From an uncultured Campylobacter sp. (GTDB lineage: Bacteria; Campylobacterota; Campylobacteria; Campylobacterales; Campylobacteraceae): 38,671 nucleotides of DNA. The notes under the pieces are model-generated. The model was not told the DNA's origin, made no database searches, and saw only the letters and a program-made list of their open reading frames with translations. Of this stretch, positions 7,625 to 15,316 are shown one piece after another (the first letter of the stretch is position 1; each line of letters starts with the position of its first letter). The stretch covers positions 1 through 38,671 of the forward strand of contig NZ_CALHIK010000044.1 of the NCBI RefSeq assembly GCF_938030785.1. The letters run 5' to 3'. The position numbers were made by a program, and so were the translations under genes.

Positions 7625-8115
7625 CCGCCCTGCCCCTGTGCTCGGATTTTGCAGCACTGCGCTGCGCGCGACGAGCCCTTAAATTTTGATCGCGCAAATT
7701 CGGCGACTACCGCGCTTTGAAATTTACGACGCGGACGGAGCGGGCTCGTTTTGCCGCAGAGCTCGCGCAGTACCCATCTAAAAAATCCGCGCTGTGTCCC
7801 GCTGCGCGACATCTCATTCAAAATTCCGCTGCCGCTTGAAATTTCGCAATCTCTTAAAATTTCGCCACCATTTAAAATTTTACTATCGCTCCAAATTTCG
7901 CCGCTGCTAAAAATCCCGCTGCCGCTTAGAATTTTACCGACGCCCAAAGCCCGGTCGCTCAAAATTCCGCCGCCGCTTAAAATTTCATCGCCCCGCAAAA
8001 CCCTTTCGCCGTTTAAAATTTTACCGCGCGGGTACGCTGGTTTTCGCCAAGTTCGCATAAAATTCGGATCAAAAATCCTCGCCGCTCGGGTAAAATTTAG
8101 ATCAAAAGCCCTCAT
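7621..8115 (-). CDS. Minisatellite-built spacer ORF between ATPase and permease 1 (candidate)
   Basis: A 164-codon frame bridges the ATPase and permease 1. Its ATG lies inside the last codons of the ATPase gene (14-base overlap) and its TGA overlaps the permease 1 ATG as ATGA at 7621-7624. The product has no known domain. Residues about 29-99 are hexapeptide repeats of the type (G/S)(G/D)xIL(S/N), encoded by an 18-bp minisatellite. The remainder is Arg/Ser/Phe-rich with no family resemblance. As with the frame at 5241-6044, translation may matter only for coupling. I see no evidence for a folded protein. Confidence 0.33.
   Translation of the reverse strand: MRAFDLNFTRAARIFDPNFMRTWRKPAYPRGKILNGERVLRGDEILSGGGILSDRALGVGKILSGSGIFSSGEIWSDSKILNGGEILRDCEISSGSGILNEMSRSGTQRGFFRWVLRELCGKTSPLRPRRKFQSAVVAEFARSKFKGSSRAAQCCKIRAQGQGG
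7817..8029. repeat. 18-bp minisatellite, about 12 units
   Basis: Tandem units start at 7817, 7835, 7853, 7871, 7889, 7907, 7925, 7943, 7958, 7976, 7994 and 8012. All are 18 bases except the one at 7943, which is 15. The consensus on the plus strand is close to CTTAAAATTTCGCCGCCG. All unit lengths are multiples of three, so the minus-strand frame stays open. The AT-rich core with a GC-rich tail matches the larger repeats at 5381-6040. Confidence 0.85.
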
Positions 8116-10006
8116 CGCCCGCCTCGCTTCTAAATTTTTGCACTTCGTTTATAAAGGCCTGCTGCACGCTAAGCCGCCGCCCGCTCTGCACGCAGACCTC
8201 GTCGGGGCTACCCAGCGCCAAGATTTTGCCGCGATCTTGGATCAAAAACCGATCGCAATACTCCGCCTCTTCCATAAAATGCGTCGTCACGACCACGCTC
8301 ACGCCGGTGCGCGCGAGCGCATTTATGCGGTTCCAAAAGAGCCTGCGCGAGAGCGGATCGGCGCCGCTGGTGGCCTCGTCGAGAAACAAAATCTCGGGGC
8401 GGTGGATGAGTGCGCATGCCATGCTGAGGTTGCGTCCCGCGCCGAACGGCAGGTTCTGCCACGTCTCGTTTCGCAGCCGCTGCAAGCCAAACTCACTCAA
8501 AAGCTCCTCTATGCGCCGCTTCAGCGCTACTCCGCCGATACCGTAGCTGCGGCCGAAATACTCTAAATTTTGATAGCAGCTTAGCTTTTTATAAAGCGAA
8601 AATTTCTGAGAGACATAGCCGATGCGCGATCTGATCGATGATTTGGCGTGGCGCAGATCCTCGCCCATGACCGAGATCTCGCCCCCGCTCATCCCCAAAA
8701 GCGCGCAGATCATACGAAAGGTCGTCGTTTTGCCCGCGCCGTTTGGGCCCAGAAGGCCAAAAATCTCGCCCTTTTTGACCTCGAAACTCGTATTTTCCAC
8801 GGCGGTAAATGAGCCGAATTTTTTACTCACGTCGCGCACTTTGATGACGGTTTGAGCCGCATCGAAGCTCCTTTTTTCGTAGCCGAAGTTTGCCGCGCCG
8901 ATCTCCGCTTTATTTAAAAAAATATACGCATCCTCTAGGCTCGCCTCGCGCGGGCTGAGTTTAAATTTAGCGCTTCCGTTTTCATTAAATTTGACATCTC
9001 CGCTTTCACTAAATTTAACGCCCTCATTTCCGTTTGAAATTTTAAAATTTTCGTCGCGCCCGTCTTCGGGATCCGTGCCTTTGTCGTGCCCGTTTTCGCG
9101 CTCTGTATTTTCGCCATCACCCTCTAGGCTCGCGTTTAAAAACTCCTGCAGATCGCGCAGGCTTATTGGCTCATCGCTTAGCAGATCGACGCTGCCGTCT
9201 CTGGGGCAGATGTCGATGAGCGGGGAGTTTTTTAAAAATCTCTGCGTCTTAAACATCAAGCGGCGCGCCAGGCGCTGATAATCCTCGCCGTCAATGCGAA
9301 AGGTATGCTCCCGCAGCGCCGCGGTGATCTTTACGGCGCGCTCCTGCGCTATGATCTTGCCGCCGAGCAAAATCAGCGTCAGATCGGCATCCGCCGCCTC
9401 GTCGAAATACGCCGTCGAAAATATGCATTTCGCGTCGCTTTGATCCAGATACTCGCGCACGATCGCCCACAGCTCGCTACGCGAGAGCGGATCGACGCCG
9501 ACGGTGGGCTCATCTAGCACCAAAAGCCGCGGTTTTGCCGCAATCGCGCACGCAACGCCGAGCTTTTGTTTCATCCCGCCGGAGAGCGAATCCACGGCGT
9601 AATCTTTAAATTTCAAAAGTCCCACGCGGCGCAAAAGCCCGCGCAGATACTCCTCGCAGTCTTTTAGATCGAGCCCTTTTAGGCCTGCGAAGATGTTTAA
9701 ATTTTGCCAGACGCTAAGCTCCTCGTAAAGCCCCAGGCTCTGCGACATATAGCCGTTTGCGCGGACGAATTCTTTATTTTCGCCGCTAGGGACGAAACCT
9801 GCAAATTTTATCTCGCCGCAATCGGGCGCGATGATGCCGCAGATGAGCTTTAAAAGCGTGGATTTGCCCGCGCCGTCGGGGCCCGTGAGGCTGATGAGCC
9901 GCGGCGAGGCACCAATTCGCAGATCAAAATTTTCAAAAACGACGTTTTTGCTGCGATCCTCTCGCAGGTAAAATTTCTTTAAATTTACGATATTTAGTAG
10001 ATCCAA
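8102..10006 (-). CDS. YbhF-like double-NBD ABC export ATPase
   Basis: One polypeptide of about 634 residues carries both ATPase domains of the pump. Counted from an alternative TTG at 10018, NBD1 has Walker A GPDGAGKST (46-54), Q93, LSGGMKQ (145-151) and Walker B LLVLDEP (165-171), but its switch-histidine region reads STAYFDEAA with no histidine. NBD2 has GPNGAGKTT (424-432), Q471, ILFLDEAT (543-550) and H580, but a degenerate signature (LPFGAGRN). Residues about 300-355 between the domains are a low-complexity insertion with KFNENG- and KFSESG-type units. I prefer the TTG at 10006 because GGAG stands six bases upstream of it. Paired degenerate sites are common in YbhF-type ATPases. The fusion protein gene lies upstream and the permeases downstream. 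Confidence 0.85.
   Translation of the reverse strand: MDLLNIVNLKKFYLREDRSKNVVFENFDLRIGASPRLISLTGPDGAGKSTLLKLICGIIAPDCGEIKFAGFVPSGENKEFVRANGYMSQSLGLYEELSVWQNLNIFAGLKGLDLKDCEEYLRGLLRRVGLLKFKDYAVDSLSGGMKQKLGVACAIAAKPRLLVLDEPTVGVDPLSRSELWAIVREYLDQSDAKCIFSTAYFDEAADADLTLILLGGKIIAQERAVKITAALREHTFRIDGEDYQRLARRLMFKTQRFLKNSPLIDICPRDGSVDLLSDEPISLRDLQEFLNASLEGDGENTERENGHDKGTDPEDGRDENFKISNGNEGVKFSESGDVKFNENGSAKFKLSPREASLEDAYIFLNKAEIGAANFGYEKRSFDAAQTVIKVRDVSKKFGSFTAVENTSFEVKKGEIFGLLGPNGAGKTTTFRMICALLGMSGGEISVMGEDLRHAKSSIRSRIGYVSQKFSLYKKLSCYQNLEYFGRSYGIGGVALKRRIEELLSEFGLQRLRNETWQNLPFGAGRNLSMACALIHRPEILFLDEATSGADPLSRRLFWNRINALARTGVSVVVTTHFMEEAEYCDRFLIQDRGKILALGSPDEVCVQSGRRLSVQQAFINEVQKFRSEAGDEGF
8950..9112 (-). 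repeat. In-frame repeat insertion in the ATPase linker
   Basis: Coding DNA for the acidic/Asn-rich linker between the two ATPase domains. It contains a perfect AAATTTTAAAATTT palindrome at 9037-9050 read as NFKIS, and further AAATTT-cored units read as VKFSESG, VKFNENG and AKFKL. It shows that the intergenic repeat family also sits inside genes. Confidence 0.65.
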
Positions 10007-10018
10007 GCTTAGCTCCAA

Positions 10019-10976
10019 ATTTTATTGCTCGCCCCGTCGCTTGGCGCGACGAACGAGGCCTATGCATGCCGAAAAGACGCTCTTTGTCGCGACGCCCTGC
10101 TTCTGCAGCCGCCGAGACGTCTTGGTTTTGCGACCGCTACGAACTTTAAAATTTTGCGCCGCACGCCGCACGCTTTAAATTTTGCGACGAGCGACGAAAA
10201 CTATCCGCGCATAAAACGTCGCGATCCTAAACATCGAGCGCTCCGTGAGTGTCTGCGATAAATTCGCTTCAAAACGCAAACGCAAACGAGTTTTCAAACA
10301 CCTGGCGACCTATGGGCGCCGAGCTTTCTATCTGCGTCGCGCCTCTTGCGGTGAAATTTTATCGCCGCGCACAATCGGTATTTAATCGCGCCGCTTGTTT
10401 CGTAGCGAAATTTTACTGCCGTCCGCAGTCATTACTCAACCATCGCTCGTTTATCGCAAAACGGTCTGCTAGAAACAAAGCCCGCTCCCGCTCTACCGCC
10501 CGGCTTTTACCTATTCTCCGCCGAGATGCAAATTTTAAAATTTAACTCGCGCTGTTTTGCGCCAAATCTTTCGGCAAAATTTTACTCGCCGCCGAGACGA
10601 TCTATTTTAGGCGCAGCAAAAATTTATCGCCCTACCCTGCGAACAGGCACCGTTAAAATTTCACCTTGAAGCGCACTTTTAGAATTTCATCAAACCCACG
10701 CCGCATGTCTCGCTCGCCGGGTATCGCGTAAAATTTGTCGGGCAGCGAGCTTTGTTATATAAATTTTGCCCGCAGATGCCGTCAAAATCGCTCATAAATT
10801 TCGCGTCGTTATGCCGCCAAAATTTTATCGCTAAGGCAACCGTTTAAATTCCAACTCGCCGCACCTGATAGCTTTGGGCATTGCGCCGCGATAAAATTCC
10901 ATCCGTAGTGTTCCTGCCACCCACACCACGCTTTAAATTTCGCCCTCGCTAGCGATACTTATGTGCTACCCGCCCG
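10019..10976. repeat. Gene-free 0.96-kb spacer inside the export operon
   Basis: The stretch between the fusion-protein gene and the ATPase gene holds degenerate AAATTTTA-cored repeats (perfect palindrome at 10530-10543) separated by GC-rich tails. Unlike the two downstream spacers, it carries no long minus-strand frame. Plus-strand frames at 10025-10261 and 10249-10545 have no family resemblance, no ribosome site, and read the repeats. I see no terminator strong enough to split the operon, but an internal promoter cannot be excluded. Confidence 0.55.
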
Positions 10977-11942
10977 TCAAAATTCTACGCTGATCGGCTG
11001 GCCTAAGCGAAAGTTGCCGTCCTCGTCGCTGAAATCGGCTCGCGCCTCCCACACGAGATCGGCGCGCAGCTCCTCGGTCTGCACCGTGCGCGGCGTATAC
11101 ATCGCGGTTTGGCTCACGTAAGCGACCTTTGCGCTCGCGCTAGAGCCGTCCGCAGCGATGATCCGCACGCTCTGTCCAGCACGCAGGAAGCGGAGCTGAT
11201 TTTCGCTCAGATAAAATTTCGCGCGCTTGTTTTTTACTTCGCTGAGCTCAAAAACGCCCACGCTTGGCATGCTAATGTCGCCGAGCTCCTTAAGGCGCGC
11301 TCTGATCTGCCCGCTAAATGGCGCTTTTAGCACGCTTTGCGTCTCGATTTGGTAGTTCAGATATTTTAAATTTTCCTCGCAGCTTGCCAAATTTGCGCGG
11401 GCGGCGCCGACATCCTCGCCGCGGTAGCCGCTTTGAAGCTGACGTAGATTAGCCTGCGCGCTTTGCAGCTGGGCTTGCGTGCGCTTCATCGAGTAAAACG
11501 CCTCGTCGATCTGCTGCTTGGACGCAGAGTTTGTTTTGCCTAGGCTCTTGAGGCGCTCGTTCGTCAAAGTAGCGAGCTGTAGGGCGTTTTGCATCGCGCT
11601 TACGTTCGCCGCCGCCATCTCGATCTCCTCGCTACGAAAACCGCTTTGCAGCTTTTGCAAGCTAAATTTAAGCCCGTCGCACCTCGCGATCTGAACCTGT
11701 CTTTGAAAACTCAGATCCGCCGTATCCAGAGCCGCCAAAACATCGCCAGCCTGCACGAAATCGCCCTCGTCGCGATAAAGCGCGCTAATGCGGCCGCTGC
11801 GCTCGAAGCTAAGCGAGCTCTGCCTGATGTCGATGATGCCGTAGGCCTTGTGCGCGACCTCTTCGCGCCTATCGAGATTGAAGTAGATCGCCGCGGCGAG
11901 AGCGGCCAGCGCAAAAATGACGAAAATTAGAAGCCTTTTCAT
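10977..11942 (-). CDS. HlyD/YbhG-type membrane fusion protein
   Basis: This 321-residue periplasmic adaptor would link the ABC-2 permeases to an outer-membrane exit. Residues 4-20 are an uncleaved N-terminal membrane anchor. Next comes the first lipoyl half-motif (SLSFERSGRISALYRDEGDFVQAGDVLAALD, about 43-73), a helical hairpin rich in Gln and Ala (about 75-195), and the second lipoyl half (SVLKAPFSGQIRARLKELGDISMPSVGVFEL, about 203-233), then a beta-barrel domain. Length matches YbhG/YhiI (about 330). The gene opens a minus-strand operon ATPase, permease 1, permease 2, so the pump is complete apart from a TolC-like protein. AAGGCGAT precedes the ATG. Confidence 0.9.
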   Translation of the reverse strand: MKRLLIFVIFALAALAAAIYFNLDRREEVAHKAYGIIDIRQSSLSFERSGRISALYRDEGDFVQAGDVLAALDTADLSFQRQVQIARCDGLKFSLQKLQSGFRSEEIEMAAANVSAMQNALQLATLTNERLKSLGKTNSASKQQIDEAFYSMKRTQAQLQSAQANLRQLQSGYRGEDVGAARANLASCEENLKYLNYQIETQSVLKAPFSGQIRARLKELGDISMPSVGVFELSEVKNKRAKFYLSENQLRFLRAGQSVRIIAADGSSASAKVAYVSQTAMYTPRTVQTEELRADLVWEARADFSDEDGNFRLGQPISVEF

Positions 11943-11967
11943 AGATCGCCTTAAATTTTGATATGCG

Positions 11968-11983
11968 GTTATTATAAAATAAC
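11968..11983 (-). promoter_or_regulatory. -10 box with overlapping inverted repeat before the export operon
   Basis: On the minus strand TATAAT occupies 11976-11971, about 30 bases before the fusion-protein ATG. It lies inside GTTATT-N4-AATAAC (11968-11983), an inverted repeat placed where a repressor could block the promoter. No regulator gene adjoins, so the operator role is only a suggestion. Confidence 0.4.
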
Positions 11984-12600
11984 TTTTCTAATGCGGCGCT
12001 GATATTTGAGGTTTGGGCGGAGATTTTGTAAATTGATCGCATAAAATTGCCGTATTGAATTGACCGCCGCGCGAGCAGAATTGAAGCTTGGGCGGAAAAA
12101 TTTAGCCTATCTGCGCGATTTTAAGCGGTACGGCTTATAAAATACGCGACTTTTTGAATTAAAAATTTTAAAATTTTGACGAGGAGACCCCGCTTTCAAG
12201 CGGAGCGTGAAATTTTAACGTGCGGGCGATACATAGGTGCCGTGAGCGTAATTTTGACGCGTAAGTAAAATTTTAATATGAGATTAGAATTTTAATGCAC
12301 AGGTGCTACACTGACGCTGTGGGCGGAAATTATAGTGCATAAACGAAACATCGCAAATTAAATTTTTGCGATGTTTATAGTAATCTACGCGGCAAGTTGG
12401 AATTTACAGCCTCCGCTAGCGATAAAATTTTAGCAGCATGAGCTGGTGAAGCTTGGATGCGGTGGAAATTCTAACAGCGCAACGAGTAAAATTTAAGAGG
12501 GCGCCGCTTTCAAGCAAAGCGTGAAATTTAATGGGGAAATTTAACGAGCTTTAGGCTCGATGAGCCCAGAGCTCGGTCGGTCGCACAAAAATTGAAATAT
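11984..12600. other. Gene-free spacer with AAATTT-type repeats
   Basis: About 0.6 kb between flavodoxin and the export operon without a credible gene on either strand. It holds a perfect AAATTTTAAAATTT at 12163-12176, a 26-base direct repeat (12190-12215 and 12504-12529, two mismatches) and a perfect 12-bp hairpin at 12346-12376. Both flanking genes read on the minus strand. Confidence 0.55.
12346..12376 (-). terminator. Perfect 12-bp hairpin between flavodoxin and the export operon
   Basis: AAACATCGCAAA at 12346-12357 pairs perfectly with TTTGCGATGTTT at 12365-12376 across a seven-base loop. No long T tract follows on either strand, so it is a possible terminator for fldA, about 225 bases beyond its stop, or a folded repeat element. 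Confidence 0.35.
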
Positions 12601-13083
12601 TTAAAACTCGCCTTTAACTGCGGCGATCCATTTATCGGCCCTCGCCTGCCAGTGCTCGTCGCCCTTAAAATCGATCGTAAGACCTACAAATTTGCCGTTT
12701 ATGAAGGCGCGCGAATGTTTAAATTTATAGCCCTCCGCGCCCCAAGCGCCGATGAGATCGGCCTTTTTAAGCACTGGCAAAAACGCACTCATACCGCTGC
12801 AAAAATCGCTGCCGTGGCGCTCGACGTTGCCAACGCCTATGAGCGCGACCTTGCGTCCGTCAAAATCGGTTTTATTCAAAAGCTCCAATTTGTCGTCAAA
12901 TTTAGCCTGGATCTGTCCGTCGCCGTGCGTCGAAGCCGCAAAAATAAACGCGCCGGCTCCCGTCAAATCCTCCTCGCCAAGCTCTTTGGCCTCCTTGATC
13001 TCAAAGCCGAGCTTTGAAGCGATGTATTCGCTCACGACTTTCGTGTCGCCGCCTTTGGTGGCGTAAACTAATAGTTTTTTCAT
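12601..13083 (-). CDS. fldA: Flavodoxin
   Basis: A small FMN-binding electron carrier of 160 residues, the normal length for short-to-medium bacterial flavodoxins. The phosphate-binding loop is at residues 9-14 (TKGGDT, a variant of the usual T-x-T-G-x-T). STHGDGQIQ corresponds to the first flavin-stacking loop, with His where Trp is common, and GVGNVERHGSDFC corresponds to the second. It would act in the cytoplasm, probably with pyruvate or 2-oxoglutarate oxidoreductases in epsilonproteobacteria. AAGGAG lies directly before the ATG. It appears to be a single-gene unit. A small palindrome, AGAATGATTCT, lies 19-29 bases upstream; a Fur site is conceivable but not shown. Confidence 0.85.
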   Translation of the reverse strand: MKKLLVYATKGGDTKVVSEYIASKLGFEIKEAKELGEEDLTGAGAFIFAASTHGDGQIQAKFDDKLELLNKTDFDGRKVALIGVGNVERHGSDFCSGMSAFLPVLKKADLIGAWGAEGYKFKHSRAFINGKFVGLTIDFKGDEHWQARADKWIAAVKGEF

Positions 13084-13101
13084 TTTTTCTCCTTAAAAAT
13101 A

Positions 13102-13112
13102 AGAATGATTCT
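13102..13112. promoter_or_regulatory. Small palindrome upstream of fldA, possible operator
   Basis: AGAATGATTCT is a perfect 11-base palindrome just upstream of the flavodoxin ribosome site and overlaps a TAGAAT that could be a -10 box on the minus strand. It weakly resembles half of a Fur box. The role is speculative. Confidence 0.25.
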
Positions 13113-13366
13113 AACAAAATAAGATAAAATCTCAGTTAAAATAGATTTTGCGCGGCAGGTTCGGCATAGTCAAATGCAGTAAATTTTAGAATTTTAAATT
13201 TATGAAATTTAAAAGGCAGATTAAAATTTAGCGCGGCGTATGAAGTATTAAATTACGGCGGAGAAAGCATTAAATTTTATGAAGCGTTAAATTTACGAAT
13301 CAATGAAATTTTATCCAAGAATTTTATAGCGGCGAAAAGTATTTTAGGATAAAGTAAGCGTAGGTC

Positions 13367-13438
13367 GGATGATTTTGTGAAATACTCGCAAGGCGCACTA
13401 TGTGTGCGCCGCAGCGAAGTATTTTTGTAAAATCATCC
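13367..13438. repeat. 72-base imperfect palindrome after mfrE, terminator or REP/MITE-like element
   Basis: GGATGATTTT at 13367-13376 pairs with AAAATCATCC at 13429-13438. Inside it AAATACT pairs with AGTATTT, CGC with GCG, and GGCGCAC (13392-13398) with GTGCGCC (13404-13410) around a five-base loop. The element begins 36 bases after the mfrE stop. It probably ends the mfrABE transcript, but it is much longer than a usual terminator stem. Confidence 0.6.
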
Positions 13439-13473
13439 ATAAATTTTAGAAAATTCTAAATATCTCTCAAAGA

Positions 13474-14331
13474 TCAGCTTACCAGTCTCGTTGCATCTTG
13501 GATATTGATATTTAGTCCAAGCTGTTCGTTGCTTAGCCCAAGAGCAAGGCCTACCAGCTGAGATAGGTGGATGATCGGCTTTCTTGCCTTGGAGTTCATC
13601 GCTTCTTGGTATCGCTCCTGATAGATATCTAGCTGCATCTGACATAGCGGACAAGGAGTAACTACTACGTCCGCTCCGTTTTCGCCCGCATTATTTACGA
13701 TCTCGCTTGACATCTTTTGAACCGACTTTACCGCAGGATAGCTAGCATGAAAGCCGCAGCAATCAAGGCGTTTTTCAAAAGGCACGATCTGAGCACCAAG
13801 TGCGCTAACTACCGTTTCAAAGCTTTTCGGATTGGTTGAGCTTTCTTTTTTAAGCTCGCGCTCCGGTCTTAATGAATGGCAGCCGTAAAATAGAGCTACT
13901 TTTAAATTTGTTAGCGGTCTCGTGACCTTAGCTTTTAGAGTGTCTAAGCTTTGATATAGTACCCAAAGCAGACTTGTTATCTCGGTGCTTCCCTGATACT
14001 GCATACCGCCCTCTTTTAAAAAGGTATTGATATAGCTTTTGGCTCCCTTATCCAACGCAAGCTTTGCTTTAGTTAGAGTTAGCATACAGGTGGAGCAGGT
14101 AGTTAGCAGAGGCATATTCATACCCTCGGCTAGCGCGATGTTTCTAGCATTGGCTACCAAGCTTGCCATGGGATCGACGCATTGAGCTTGACTAGCCCCG
14201 CAGCAGCTCCAGCCCTTTATCTCGTGAAGTTTAATACCCAGTACCGGAGCGATCGCTTCAAGTGAAATTTTAGATTCCTTTGCGGCTTGACTTAAAACGC
14301 AACCCGGGAAAAATGCAAATTCGTTATTCAT
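13474..14331 (-). CDS. mfrE: Methylmenaquinol:fumarate reductase subunit E, CCG-domain protein
   Basis: This 285-residue subunit replaces the classical membrane anchor and passes electrons from methylmenaquinol to MfrB. It has two cysteine-rich CCG domains as in heterodisulfide reductase subunit B. Domain one contains C11, C43-C44-G, C79 and C82; domain two contains C151, C191-C192-G, C227 and C230. The length fits SdhE/MfrE. AAGGAGG stands before the ATG, which follows the mfrB stop by ten bases. The gene is often annotated as succinate dehydrogenase subunit C, but in Wolinella and C. jejuni the enzyme reduces fumarate on the periplasmic side. A large palindrome follows the stop. Confidence 0.88.
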   Translation of the reverse strand: MNNEFAFFPGCVLSQAAKESKISLEAIAPVLGIKLHEIKGWSCCGASQAQCVDPMASLVANARNIALAEGMNMPLLTTCSTCMLTLTKAKLALDKGAKSYINTFLKEGGMQYQGSTEITSLLWVLYQSLDTLKAKVTRPLTNLKVALFYGCHSLRPERELKKESSTNPKSFETVVSALGAQIVPFEKRLDCCGFHASYPAVKSVQKMSSEIVNNAGENGADVVVTPCPLCQMQLDIYQERYQEAMNSKARKPIIHLSQLVGLALGLSNEQLGLNINIQDATRLVS

Positions 14332-14341
14332 CTTCTCCTCC

Positions 14342-15316
14342 TTATTCTATCTCGCCGCTAGCTTGAGCTTTGCGTGCGGCCTCTATCATCTTAACGAGCT
14401 GCGCATGTCCCTCGATCTCCTCTTCGCCGAAAGCATGAAGAGGATTCATCTTGCCTGCCATCATCAAATTTGCCGCTACATCCATCTTGCCCATATTGGC
14501 AAATACGCCTTCGCTTCTTAAAGCGAGCTTGATCTCGTTTAATCTTCCGCTTCCTTCTACGATGTCTAGCAGGAACGCCTCCGCGTGACCAGGGCCGCTT
14601 CCTGCGGTTAAGCCCTTTTTCATCGCTAAGGCGCGAAGTGCGGTGATGTCGCTTTGAGCGCTTATGCCTTTAGGACAGCGATCGGCGCACTCTTGGCAGT
14701 GCACGCATAGCCATAATCCGTTTAGCACTGCAGGCTTTAGATGAGGCATAGCGTCCCTGCTTCTTGAATCAAACGCGGCGCGGTTAGCATGCGTGAAAAC
14801 AAAGGGCTGCATATAATCGCTCGCGTCCGCTTCTAGCTTATTGCATTCGCTAGCGCAACATCCGCAAAGGATACAATCCCACTGCTTTTTGACGCGCTCC
14901 ATCTGCTCCGGGCTTTGCTTACAGCCCTTATCGGCGCTAAATTCTTTCTTAGGAGTAATAGTAGGCTTGATCTTTCTTAAATTCTCGATACTAGGCTCCC
15001 AGTCCACCACCAGATCCGAGATCACTCGAAAATTATTTAACGCAGAGATCGTAAAGCTATCGGGGTTTTCATACTCCGCAAGCAAAGCCTCCATCTTGGT
15101 ATCGCAGGCAAGATATGAGTGTCCATTTACCCTTACGGCACAGGCTCCGCATATCGCCATACGGCACGCTGCGGTAAAATTTAAAGTGATGTCTAAATTT
15201 TGCTTTATAAATTGCAAAACTCCAAGCAGGGTCTTTCCTTTGATCTGCTCCAAACTAAGCTCATAGGCTTGCTTATAATTTTTGCTTCCGTCGAAGCGGT
15301 CTATGATAAATTTCAT
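14342..15316 (-). CDS. mfrB: Methylmenaquinol:fumarate reductase iron-sulfur subunit
   Basis: The 324-residue iron-sulfur subunit carries electrons from MfrE to the flavin of MfrA. A ferredoxin-like N-terminal domain has C51, C56, C59 and C71 for a [2Fe-2S] cluster. The helical domain has C148-xx-C151-xx-C154-xxx-C158 and C204-xx-C207-xx-C210-xxx-CP (C214) for two further clusters. It is longer than typical SdhB (about 240) owing to a C-terminal extension, as in the MfrB/SdhB type E. It lacks a signal peptide and would be co-exported with MfrA. Its ATG overlaps the mfrA stop as ATGA, so stoichiometric coupled translation is likely. Confidence 0.9.
   Translation of the reverse strand: MKFIIDRFDGSKNYKQAYELSLEQIKGKTLLGVLQFIKQNLDITLNFTAACRMAICGACAVRVNGHSYLACDTKMEALLAEYENPDSFTISALNNFRVISDLVVDWEPSIENLRKIKPTITPKKEFSADKGCKQSPEQMERVKKQWDCILCGCCASECNKLEADASDYMQPFVFTHANRAAFDSRSRDAMPHLKPAVLNGLWLCVHCQECADRCPKGISAQSDITALRALAMKKGLTAGSGPGHAEAFLLDIVEGSGRLNEIKLALRSEGVFANMGKMDVAANLMMAGKMNPLHAFGEEEIEGHAQLVKMIEAARKAQASGEIE

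Noticed and set aside
7817..8029. Possible CRISPR array
   Set aside because: Units are directly contiguous 18-mers without unique spacers, and no cas gene is near. It is a minisatellite.
7751..8566. A 271-codon plus-strand frame opposite the ATPase-permease junction
   Set aside because: It reads the 18-bp minisatellite on the other strand (LKISPP-type units) and then runs antisense to the well-supported ATPase gene. No ribosome site or family resemblance.
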